A stretch of DNA of 64,000 nucleotides from Mesotaenium endlicherianum. Lineage: Eukaryota > Streptophyta > Zygnematophyceae > Zygnematales > Mesotaeniaceae. The DNA lies in the NCBI GenBank assembly GCA_009602735.1, contig WELA01007159.1, forward strand, positions 216,971 through 280,970, written 5' to 3'. Below, piece by piece: positions 9,468 through 18,673 of the stretch (within the stretch, counting starts at the first letter, position 1; every line of letters starts with the position of its first letter). The notes under the pieces were generated by a model, which made no database searches, was not told the origin of the DNA, and saw nothing but the letters and a program-made list of their open reading frames with translations. The translations under genes and the position numbers were made by a program.

Positions 9468-11122
9468 GTGGAGGTAGATACGACCACAAGTAACTGTCTT
9501 CTGTCGAGCCTGCAAGTTAAGAAGCTATGCAGGGCGAATCAGGTGAAGGAGATGTACCTTGTTTTGGTGGCCTTGGCTAGGTCATCAGATGGAGCAAGCG
9601 TGAATCCTAACAACCTGGGAAAATGTACATCGCCCGAGGAGCAAGTAGTGGTGTCTGATCCTCTTCATCAGAAGGAGCAGAGCCCAATTGCTCAAGAGAA
9701 GAAGCCTGCTGAGATGCCTGCCCAAATTAAGGCGCTGTTGGAGGAATTCAAGTGCGTATTTCCTGAGGAGCTACCTGCAGGATTACCTCCACAGAGAGCT
9801 ATGGAGCACAAGATCGAGTTGGAACCAGGGAGCAAGCCACCAGTGAGACCCGCCTATCGACAATCGTTTGCGGAGTTGGATGAGTTGAAGAAGCAGCTGA
9901 CAGAGTTATTGGAGAAGGGATTCATCCGACCCAGCGAGTCTCCATTTGCAGCGCCAGTCTTATTTGTGAAGAAGAAGGATGGGACTATGAGGATGTGTGT
10001 CGACTACCGGGCTCTCAACAAGGTCACCATCAAGAACAGGTACCCACTTCCACGAGTGGACGAGTTGATTGACAGGCTTGTCGGGGCGAAGTATTTCTCG
10101 AAGATCGATTTGAGGAGTGGCTATCACCAGGTACGGATTGCGGAAGGAGACGTTTAGAAGACTGCTTGCAAGACTCGCTATGGTTTGTTCGAGTTCACAG
10201 TCATGCCTTTTGGATTGACTAATGCACCTGCTACATTCATGGGACTCATGAATAGTATCTTCAGACCCTACTTGGACCAGTTTGTGGTGGTATTTTTGGA
10301 CGACATCCTGATCTATTCGAAGACCTTGGAAGAGCATGTGGAGCATTTGAGGAAGGTGTTGGAGGTCTTGAGAGATCAAAAGTTGTATGGGAAGATGAGC
10401 AAGTGCGACTTTTGTCTCAAGGAAGTTGAGTTTCTTGGACATATAGTGGGAGCCAAAGGAGTCAAGGTGGAACAGAAGAAGGTGCAAGCAGTCAAAGATT
10501 GGCCGGTACCTGCTGATATTCATCAACTCAGGAGTTTCCTCGGCATGGCAAATTATTATCGACGCTTCATTGAAGGATTTGCCAAGGTGTGTGCACCGCT
10601 CACGGACATGTTGAAGAAGCAGGAGAAGTGGCTATGGGGTGACAAGGAGCAGCAAGCATTTGAGAAGATAAAGGAGATATTCACACAGGTACCTGTATTG
10701 GCAATCGCGAGTTCAGAGCTTCCTTTCACCATCATCACGGACGCATCAAATTTCGCAGTGGGAGCCATTCTTCTCCAGGACCAGGGCAAAGGATTGCAGC
10801 CTGTGGCATATGAGAGCAAGAAGTTGAGTCCTGTTGAGCAAAACTATGCAGCACACAAGCGGGAGATGTTGGCTATTATCCAGGCTTTTAGGATTTGGCG
10901 ATGTTATGTGGACGGAAGAAAGGTGTTTATCAAGACCGACCAAAAGAGCTTGGAGAAGTTTATGACGCAGCCAACGTTGACACCAAGACAAGCAAGGTGG
11001 ATGGAGTTTCTGCAACAGTTCGGCCACAAGATAGAGTACTTNGCCACAAGATAGAGTACTTACCTTGGAAGATCAACCCTGCAGACGCTTTATCCAGGAG
11101 GTGTGACCTTGCAGCTGTCTAA
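9468..11122 (+). pseudogene. Element A reverse transcriptase and RNase H
   Basis: After a linker of about 90 codons, the RT domain begins near 9730 ([20 protein letters not shown]) with [24 protein letters not shown] at 10155-10157 interrupts it where relatives read Glu. The same frame resumes with [11 protein letters not shown] and the intact active-site box FLDD (about 10292-10303), then [13 protein letters not shown] and [12 protein letters not shown]. RNase H follows ([17 protein letters not shown], then [10 protein letters not shown]). A single N at 11042 sits between two copies of a 19-base stretch, which breaks the frame artificially. Confidence 0.9.
11042..11042. other. Single-N assembly join with 19-bp repeated flank
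   Basis: The 19 bases GCCACAAGATAGAGTACTT occur directly before and directly after the N. Two contig ends overlap but were not merged. Confidence 0.85.
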
Positions 11123-11137
11123 GTCATCAAGGAGAGT

Positions 11138-11500
11138 ATGGAGTTCAAGGAGAAGCTTCAAAGAGGTTATGAGGAAGACCCAGAGTTTGCTTATGGTGGA
11201 GCAGCTGAGTCCAACTCGAGTATGCACAAGAAGGACGGCATATGGTACTATGGTGATTCCAAGCGAGTGGTGGTACCTGACATCAAGGAGCTACGAGACT
11301 TACTACTTGCGGAGCATCATGATTGCTTATATGCTGGACACTTTGGAAGCGAGAAGACGGCAAGCGTGCTGAAGCGGGGGTACTATTGGTACTATATGGA
11401 CAAGGACATCGAGGAATAGATCAGGAGTTGTGATGCGTGCCAGAGGAACAAGACACCAAATCAAAAGAAGGGAACTGTTTGCTGCCATACGTTGACCCAA
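11138..11500 (+). pseudogene. Element A integrase zinc-binding domain; catalytic core deleted
   Basis: This region encodes the integrase N-terminal zinc module: HHDCLYAGHFGSEKT, then [13 protein letters not shown] at 11417-11419 interrupts it. About 25 bases after the last Cys, the sequence jumps to the linker that normally precedes the chromodomain ([12 protein letters not shown]), skipping the whole D,D,E core and the GPF/Y module. The junction lies between about 11476 and 11500. The copy therefore cannot integrate itself. Confidence 0.8.
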
Positions 11501-11775
11501 ATGAAAGACATCCCGGACGGCTTCCTACACTGCCACCACCGGTCGAGATCGATGATGTATTGGAGTATGAAGTAGAGGCGATTGTCGGAGACCGACGAGT
11601 CAAGCAAGGTCAACGACTTGTTCAAGAGTATCTGGTCAAGTGGAAAGGCTACCATGCGGACGACAACACTTGGGAGCCGGAGGCCAACTTGACTCATTGT
11701 AAGAGTAAGTTGAGACGTTATTTGCAAAATGCGTCGAGGACGTCGCATCTTGAGGGGGATGATGTAAGGTCATAG
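11437..11775 (+). pseudogene. Element A chromodomain
   Basis: The open frame carries [16 protein letters not shown], then [20 protein letters not shown]. This is a full chromodomain core with the aromatic/WEP signature, and it is better preserved than in E0. It is presumed to bind methylated histone H3 and steer insertion. It now follows the integrase deletion directly. The frame runs a few bases past the LTR start at 11763 to a stop at 11773-11775. Confidence 0.85.
11750..11762 (+). other. Element A polypurine tract
   Basis: A purine-rich run (TTGAGGGGGATGA) lies just before the TGTAAGG that opens the 3' LTR. The same tract and its upstream context (GACGTCGCATCTTGAGG) recur, inverted, in element D. 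Confidence 0.75.
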
Positions 11776-12478
11776 GTTTATAAAGTGCATTTTTGAGTTT
11801 CAAGAAAGTATGTTTTGATTGTATAGTAGTGTGGAGTGCATTTTTGTGGTCATTTTGATATAAAGTTCATCGAATTTGGTCAAGTATTGAGAGAGATGGA
11901 TTTCCGAAGTTTAATTAGTTTTGAGGGTCGGTTGACGACTGTTCCAAAAATCGCGGTGAGCGCGACCGTCGGATTGACTGACAGCATCGAGCGATCTGGC
12001 CCGTTAGAGTGAATTTGAACCTTCACGTAAGTTCGGCTGACGCGGAGTGCCGACTAGGTCGAGTTATCTAGAAGTTTCGGTTAGCCTAGCGCGTCTAAGA
12101 TAGAATATTCTAGTAATGTCGATGCATGTATGTGGACGTCAATTTGGCCCGACACGTCAGATTAGACTGACTTGGCTCACTCACAAATATTTTGGAAGGA
12201 ACAATTTGACGAACACTTCCTCCTAGGGAGGAGCACTTAGGCAAAAAATTAAAAATAGGCTTAACTTCTTTGTTTCTTATCAATTTTCACTTCTATAAAT
12301 TTCTACGGGTTTGTAATGACAAGGCCTTCCATCCTACATCATTTGTGAGCAATTTCTTGCTACTCAAAATGTTGAGTATTTTTCCTAAGCTTTCTTAGTA
12401 ATATGCCGCTTCACTCTTTAGTATGATTGCAACTAGTTCCTTTCCTCGTGAGTTACTATGCTTCCACTAGGGCACTCT
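11763..12478 (+). repeat. Element A 3' LTR, last ~10 bp missing
   Basis: It starts TGTAAGGTCATAGG and follows the 5' LTR closely to GGCACTCT at 12478, where the 5' LTR would continue GCCCCTTTCA. The TATA region is decayed (AAAAATAGG instead of TATAAATAGG). The composition changes abruptly at the break from AT-rich to strongly GC-rich. Confidence 0.85.
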
Positions 12479-14472
12479 ACAAGGCCCGCACTGCTGCAAG
12501 GCCCGCTGCGCAGCCAGCGACGCCACGACAGCCTCGCAGCAGCAGCTGCAGCTGCGCATAGCAGCTGCGCACAGGTGCTGCCACGTGGCGCGTGCACGCA
12601 ACCCGGCACGGCCAGCGCAAAGACAGCGGCTGCGACCGCCAACTTCAGGCAAGGGGGGGCAACCCTGACTGCACTGTGCGGCCGGACCGTCGGACAGGGC
12701 GCCGACAGCGCGCCTGCAGCTACGCACAGCCAGGGTTTTGCCCCTGGCGCACACGTGCCGCCACTTGGCATGCGCGCACAACCTGGGCCAGCCAGTGCAG
12801 ATCTGTAGGCGCAATCGCCATCCTCAGTCAGGGGGGGGCTACCCCAACGGCTCTGTGCGGCCAGATCGCCGTGCGGGGTCCCGACAGCGCCAACAATGCT
12901 ACGCACAGCCATGGCTTAAACCTTGGCTGCACACAAAACCCCAACAACGGCGCATTTCGCGCTGCAGGGGCTCCAGCAAGCGACTGCACCAGGGGAAGGG
13001 CGCCACAAGCTTTGCACGGGGAAGCAAAGACTGACGCTGACCCCTCGGCCCCAAAAGCCACCAGAAGGCACCACGTGGCAGCCTCCTGGCAGCCGCGTGC
13101 TCGCCAGCAGCTGCAGCCGTTCTTGCAGCTGCGCACTCGACAGTCGCTGGCATTCCGGCTGCTACGCATGCGCTTGCGCTAGCAGCGCTTGCATCTGCGT
13201 CTGCAAGTGTGCCGGCATCCGCACACTGCAGCAGGCTGCGCGGCAGGCAGCGCGGCAGGCCTTGCGGCAGACCGCGCACCAGGCTGCGCGGCAGGCCTTG
13301 CGGCTCCACCAGCAGCTGCCATTCTAGCCTGCTGCGCACGCACGCAGCCTCTCGGCAGACGCCCTGCGTTCAATCGCGCGAGCCACAAGCACATGCTCGT
13401 GGCACCAGCCAGGCGGCTCGCAGCGCCGCAGAAGTGCAACGGGCCAGACCAGGGACGACGGACGGAGGAGGCGCCGCGCCTGCCCCGTTTGTTTTGCGTG
13501 CTGGAGACGCCAGCAGCCCCAGCGGAGCCCGTGCCACGCGCACTCGCCTCGCCGATGACGACAGTGCAGCTCAGCGCCAAAGCCATCTTGCTGGCGCTGC
13601 ACCGCATACCGGCGGTCTCCTTTGCGGAGCTTGGCGTTTCCATAGAGGCGAGGAGCNGCTACGCACAGCCAGGGTTTTGCCCCTGGCGCACACGTGCCGC
13701 CACTTGGCATGCGCGCACAACCTGGGCCAGCCAGTGCAGATCTGTAGGCGCAATCGCCATCCTCAGTCAGGGGGGGGCTACCCCAACGGCTCTGTGCGGC
13801 CAGATCGCCGTGCGGGGTCCCGACAGCGCCAACAATGCTACGCACAGCCATGGCTTAAACCTTGGCTGCACACAAAACCCCAACAACGGCGCATTTCGCG
13901 CTGCAGGGGCTCCAGCAAGCGACTGCACCAGGGGAAGGGCGCCACAAGCTTTGCACGGGGAAGCAAAGACTGACGCTGACCCCTCGGCCCCAAAAGCCAC
14001 CAGAAGGCACCACGTGGCAGCCTCCTGGCAGCCGCGTGCTCGCCAGCAGCTGCAGCCGTTCTTGCAGCTGCGCACTCGACAGTCGCTGGCATTCCGGCTG
14101 CTACGCATGCGCTTGCGCTAGCAGCGCTTGCATCTGCGTCTGCAAGTGTGCCGGCATCCGCACACTGCAGCAGGCTGCGCGGCAGGCAGCGCGGCAGGCC
14201 TTGCGGCAGACCGCGCACCAGGCTGCGCGGCAGGCCTTGCGGCTCCACCAGCAGCTGCCATTCTAGCCTGCTGCGCACGCACGCAGCCTCTCGGCAGACG
14301 CCCTGCGTTCAATCGCGCGAGCCACAAGCACATGCTCGTGGCACCAGCCAGGCGGCTCGCAGCGCCGCAGAAGTGCAACGGGCCAGACCAGGGACGACGG
14401 ACGGAGGAGGCGCCGCGCCTGCCCCGTTTGTTTTGCGTGCTGGAGACGCCAGCAGCCCCAGCGGAGCCCGTG
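12479..14472 (+). repeat. GC-rich degenerate tandem repeat region at the left of element C
   Basis: Blocks of about 180 bp recur with divergence. At about 12541-12720 and 12721-12910 the shared landmarks occur in the same order: a G7-G8 run flanked by CA/CTACCC, CTGTGCGGCC, GACAGCGCC and GCTACGCACAGCC. Further right are CTGCGCGGCAGGC units (about 13240-13310). Because GC-rich DNA rarely contains stops, several frames on both strands are open and none shows a known domain. This is where Gag would be expected, but I cannot assign it. Confidence 0.5.
12719..13656 (+). repeat. First copy of an exact 938-bp duplication flanking an N
   Basis: This segment reappears as 13658-14595, separated only by the N at 13657. 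All translations of the two copies are identical. It is most simply an unmerged contig overlap. Confidence 0.85.
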
Positions 14473-14595
14473 CCACGCGCACTCGCCTCGCCGATGACGA
14501 CAGTGCAGCTCAGCGCCAAAGCCATCTTGCTGGCGCTGCACCGCATACCGGCGGTCTCCTTTGCGGAGCTTGGCGTTTCCATAGAGGCGAGGAGC
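13658..14595 (+). repeat. Second copy of the 938-bp duplication
   Basis: Same sequence as 12719-13656. The true locus probably has this block once, followed by the 138-bp tandem repeats. Confidence 0.85.
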
Positions 14596-14886
14596 CAGGC
14601 CGCTCACGCGCCACGCGCACTCGCCTCGCCGATGACGACGGTGCAGCTCAGCGCCAAAGCCATCTTGCTGGCGCTGCACCGCATACCGGCGGTCTCCTTT
14701 GCGGAGCTTGGCGTTTCCATAGAGGCGAGGAGCCAGGCCGCTCACGCGCCACGCGCACTCGCCTCGCCGATGACGACGGTGCAGCTCAGCGCCAAAGCCA
14801 TCTTGCTGGCGCTGCACCGCATACCGGCGGTCTCCTTTGCGGAGCTTGGCGTTTCCATAGAGGCGAGGAGGCAGGCCGCTCAGTTG
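14473..14886 (+). repeat. 138-bp tandem repeat, three units, in-frame 46-residue unit
   Basis: Units start at 14473, 14611 and 14749 and are almost identical. 138 is divisible by three, and one frame is open through all units. The 46-residue unit begins PRALASPMTTVQLSAKAILL and ends near EARSQAAHA. The frame continues to a stop at 14959-14961. It may be a repeat in the C-terminal part of Gag, but no Gag domain supports this. Confidence 0.7.
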
Positions 14887-15000
14887 CTGCTTCGGTCACA
14901 CGCAGACACTGTGCGCGCTGTTGTTGGCAAGCCTACAGTCAATGCCGCAACCGCGGTGTAATCCGCACCAGCGCGCCCCGCGCATGAGCGCAGGATGATC

Positions 15001-15384
15001 AGCACTCCTAACGCCGCGTTTTTGGATAAATTGTAGGGGATTGTGCTCGTCAACACCCAGGCGCCGCAGCGCATCATGTTCGACACGGGCGCGAAGCTGG
15101 TCCTCATCAGCCTGCGCTACTTCCGTTGGCTGGGGCTCTCTTTGGCCAACTTGGAGGACTTGCCGACGCGCATCAACACCGCGGCCGGCACCTCCGAGTC
15201 CGTCACAGGTCGCACAAGGCTGGCACTGCGGTTCACTCTCCTCCCAAGCATTGCAGACAAGACGACCATTCATTGGCACGCGCTCGTCACTCCTTCAGAG
15301 TTCTTCGACGTATTACTAGGGCAGGACGTGCTCTTTCCCATCGGCCTCGCGGTCGACAACTGGGCAGAGCACGTCTTCTATTGA
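15001..15384 (+). pseudogene. Element C aspartic protease
   Basis: The frame reads TPNAAFLDKL, a TAG stop at 15034-15036, then GIVLVNTQAPQRIMFDTGAK. The catalytic triad is DTG within FDTGAKLVLIS, and the second conserved loop is FDVLLGQDVL. This is a retropepsin of about 100 residues ending with TGA at 15382-15384. The TAG falls where CAG (Gln) is expected. The protease would process the Gag-Pol polyprotein. Its divergence from the proteases of E0, A and B (DSGA or ESGA type) shows that C belongs to a different Ty3/gypsy lineage. Confidence 0.8.
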
Positions 15385-15402
15385 CCTGACTGGCAATCAA
15401 GA

Positions 15403-17000
15403 GTGACGCGAACAGCGTCCTTGCCCCTCGACTTCGTCGATCGCCGCCCAGCGGTGTCCGCTCTCTACGACTTCATGGGGCTGGGCGACGGCCGGCCAGT
15501 GGTCCAAAACGATAAGGGAGGGCCCGAGGACAAGGAGATCTCTGTGAAAGAGAACCTACTTGAGTTGCAGGATGAGGAGCCGGACCTACCTAGCGCAGAG
15601 CTCCACCTCACGCCACAAGAGCAGGCAAATGTCCTGGCAGCCCAGGCCAGGGAGCAGATACGCATCTCTGCAGCGCACCGCGCCAGGATGCGGAAATGGA
15701 GGACGATGCTACCGAGGCTCTTGCCGTTGCCCGTACCGCCGTCGCTGGCGCAGTCCTTGCTCGTGACTCAGCGGCAGCTGCCCCCATCGCTGCCACGGCC
15801 TTGGCGTCCCGCAGCGGGCCTTCAGCGAGGACAAATGTCCGCGTACGCCACGACGTACCCGTTGGCGTGGCCATCCAGTACAATATGGACTATCAGCCGC
15901 CAGCCCGGCGCGCATCGCACTAGTCTGGCAACTCTTGGCCTCGCATCACGGCATCAGAGGAGGAGGCCATGCGGCAGGCCGCCTATCCTGGCAAGCCCGA
16001 CGACCTACCCCTTGACAGCAACGAGGAGGAGGAGGAGCAGTGGGAGCAGCTTCCCGAGGAGTCTGCGGAGGAGTACCTCGCACAGCCATCGGAGGAGCCT
16101 CGGCCACCAACGCCCACGACACACGTTCGGCGCAGGCCTACAGGCCCGCCCGGCTTCAGCGACTTGCCGCAGGAAGCCGCGGCCCGGTCCTGCTGGGCCC
16201 GTGCTGCAGCAGCTAGACCCAGCCGTCTCGTGTCCCATGACTGCTCCACGAGCAACGAGTGCCGCGTCAGGCACTTGTTTGGCGGCTGCATCTTCCAGCA
16301 CTACCATGCCTCCCGTGCGCCAGCTGGAGCCTCGGAGCAGCATCCGCGACCCGCCGCGCGCATCCGCCCCTGCGATACGCACACCACACCAGGCCAATGA
16401 TTGGGCCCGCCCGGGAGACCACTTCTCTCTGCGAGACGAGGCGCTCACGGTCGCTCACGCCCCTAAGGCGCGAAAGGTCACTCCTCTTTGCGAGCCGCGG
16501 GCCCGCCCCATCACGCCGCCGTACGATGAGAGGGAGCGCACGCCCCCGTACGACGACACTCGGGAGCGAGGAGGCACGCCACCTCTTTGCCCACTCCCTG
16601 ACTGCGACAACACGCATGCCGCCTCACAGGCGCATTACGCCCTGTACCTTGACCCTGCGGCTCAACGCGCCGGCGTCCCACGCGGCCACATCGCAAGCGA
16701 CGGCCCCTCAAGATCGCCTCCTCAAAAGGAGCTGGCAGGCCTCTCCCTCGCCACCCGTTCACAGCAGCCACACGAGTAGAGCTCATGCCGCATCTCCGGC
16801 ATCCCCGCGTTGAGCTAGCTCCGCGAGGGCAGTCCCGCCCGCGAGTCCAGCTGGCCCCGCGCCAGCTCGTCCGGCCACGGCAGGTGGTTGACAGCCCAGA
16901 GCGATCTGTCTGCACAGTCCCCGCTGAGGCCATGCGGGACCGCCAGCGCGCCTACTTTGATCCGCATCCCTATCTACCTCAGCAGTCCGTTCTGGACTAG
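15403..17000 (+). pseudogene. Element C low-complexity linker between protease and methyltransferase
   Basis: After the protease the coding signal continues in at least two frames. First comes an acidic stretch (PEDKEISVKENLLELQDEEP, 15403-15690). A shift then leads to DSNEEEEEQWEQLPEESAEE (about 16011-16080) with Pro/Arg-rich sequence, and another leads to repeated TPPYDDTRERGGTPP-like peptides (about 16500-16580). From 16785 the frame is the one used by the methyltransferase, interrupted by TAG at 16998-17000. No domain is recognised. It may be a flexible spacer, or part of the methyltransferase N-terminal region. Confidence 0.55.
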
Positions 17001-18314
17001 TTGGCCCATGCAGCCTCGCACCAAGACGACTACGCTCAGCGTGGCCGATGGCAGCAGCTGTGCGTTCGCATGGCCCGGCGTCAGGCCCGCGCCGTGCCGC
17101 CGGAGGCCTTGCAAGACGCTTGCATGAGGTGGCGTTCCTATCAGGCCCACGCTCGGGAGGGGCGTCTTCTGCCCATTGCGGACCGCATTCCAAGTCTCAC
17201 GCGCGACTACGCCGAGCGCGCCGTGGTTGCGCTTCGCATGGCGCCACATCGGCACAGTGTCGAGCGCACCTATCCGCCTCTCGCGCAGCCTGGCGACCCT
17301 GCCATGGGGTGCCGCCCGCTGCCAACACCCATCTGTGCCGACCCGCTCGACGAGCGGCCCGGTGGCATTGTGCTCGTTGAGCTCTTTGCCGGGATCGCCA
17401 CAGGCCTGCTAGCAACCTTGCAGGCCGGCATTCCCGTGCGCCGCTACGTCTATGTGGACCCCAATCCCGAGGCTCAGCAGGTGGCCCGTCGGCAGATGGC
17501 TCTGTTCCACGAGCGGTTCCCAGACCTCCTTCCCGCGCACGCCTTCCGCCGCGCGCAGACGAACTGGCCCATGGACATCCGCGACATTACCATCAAGCAT
17601 GTCACTCGCCTTGGGTCCATTGATCTCATCATCGCAGGTTGGGAGTGCCAAGGATTTTCCAGAGCTGGGCGTAGCCGAGCACTCAGTGACCCTCGCACGG
17701 CCCTCTTCAGGCACCTGCTCCGCGTCTTCAACATGGTGGAGGACCGTCAGCCGCTGCACACTCTTGCATGGGTCCCAGAGAACGTGGACGCACGCCACAA
17801 CCACAGGCCCAACGTCAGTGCCGACTTTGCCCTCTGCAGCAGCTACGTCAGTAGCGAAGCCGTCATTGACGCTGCCCAGATTGGCTCGTTCGCGCATCGC
17901 GTCCGCGCCTACTTCACCAACTTGACGATGCCGGGCACGCTCAAGGCTTTGACAGCCGCCCATCCGCGCCACGCGCGCAACGTCAACTCCATACTCGATG
18001 CCCCTCGGCTGGCGCAGCGAGTGACGATGCTGCCACATCCCTCGCAGGCGCAGTGTGAGGTCCTTCACGACGTTACTTGAGCGCTCCCCACCTTTGTCAG
18101 CCGCTACGACAGCGATGCCTTTGTGGGCGCTCAACGCGGGATGGTCATTGACCTGGAGACTGGCATGTTCAACAGGCCCTGCCTGACGGAGATGGAACGC
18201 GCCATGGGCTTCCCGCCGCACCTCACGGAGCTGGACGGTCTCACAGAGGTGAACCGCATTCGCCTCCTGGGACAGGCGTTTGATGCCCATGTGCTCACAT
18301 GGATCTTGCTTTAG
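17001..18314 (+). pseudogene. DNMT3-like cytosine-5 DNA methyltransferase domain of element C
   Basis: One frame, interrupted by TGA at 18078-18080, carries the C5-methyltransferase motifs in order. Motif I (AdoMet binding) is LFAGIATGLL (about 17382). Motif IV is GWECQGFSRAG with the catalytic Cys at 17646-17648 (residue 216 of the open frame). Motif VI is PENVD (Glu at 17778-17780). Motif VIII is HRVRAYF (17895-17915). Motifs IX-X are TEMERAMGFP (18186-18215) and RLLGQAFDAHV. The FxGIATGLL and TEMERxxGFP signatures resemble the DNMT3 de novo class rather than DNMT1 or CMT. Motif IV has Glu-Cys in place of the usual Pro-Cys. It would transfer methyl groups from AdoMet to DNA cytosines. A TAG closes the domain at 18312; translation continues toward RT. 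Dead as it stands, but the catalytic residues are preserved. Confidence 0.85.
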
Positions 18315-18673
18315 ACACAGGCCTTGGCACCTCTTTACACAGAGGCGCGCCACCCTGAGCTACCTTGGCTTGCTGACGCCATGGACAAGGACTCCCCTGA
18401 CGATGACGGTCACGCCTCGCCCGGCACCGCATGGCATTCTCAGCGCAAGGGGCCTGCCGCGCAGGCTCGCGCACGCCATCGGTCCCCGCCGCCGGCCCGT
18501 GACAATTCTGACTTGCTGGGGGGAGGACGCAGGAGAGAGGTGGCCTCACAGCGACCCAAGGAGTTCCGGTCGCCATTTCTTTTTCCTCGCTGGCAACCTC
18601 AGGCAGGCGGTGGAGTGCAGCTGGCAAGGAGGAGGCACCTATTGCAGGCCGAGCACAGACAGCTGCAGGGCAG
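18315..18673 (+). other. Linker between methyltransferase and RT
   Basis: The methyltransferase frame stays open to a TGA at 18675-18677 with Arg/Pro/Asp-rich sequence (AMDKDSPDDDGHASPGTAWH). The RT is in another frame from about 18674, so a frameshift lies in this stretch. No domain is seen. Confidence 0.5.

Larger units (their letters stand above)
7203..12478 (+). mobile_element. A: Ty3/gypsy chromodomain element with deleted integrase core
   Basis: 5' LTR 7203-7929, primer site, Gag with zinc knuckle, protease, RT, RNase H, integrase zinc finger, chromodomain, polypurine tract and 3' LTR from 11763. The D,D,E catalytic core of the integrase is missing between about 11476 and 11500. Gag, protease and RT are broken by frameshifts and stops, and the protease Asp is replaced by Glu. 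The 3' LTR stops about 10 bp short of its expected end at 12478, where GC-rich element C sequence begins. Visible differences between the LTRs make A older than element D. Confidence 0.85.

Noticed and set aside
13189-14121. A 310-residue plus-strand frame across the N at 13657
   Set aside because: It exists only by reading through an assembly join.
12433-14582. Several long open frames on both strands of the GC-rich block as separate genes
   Set aside because: GC-rich DNA lacks stop codons by chance; the frames overlap on both strands, show no domain, and are duplicated by the join at 13657.
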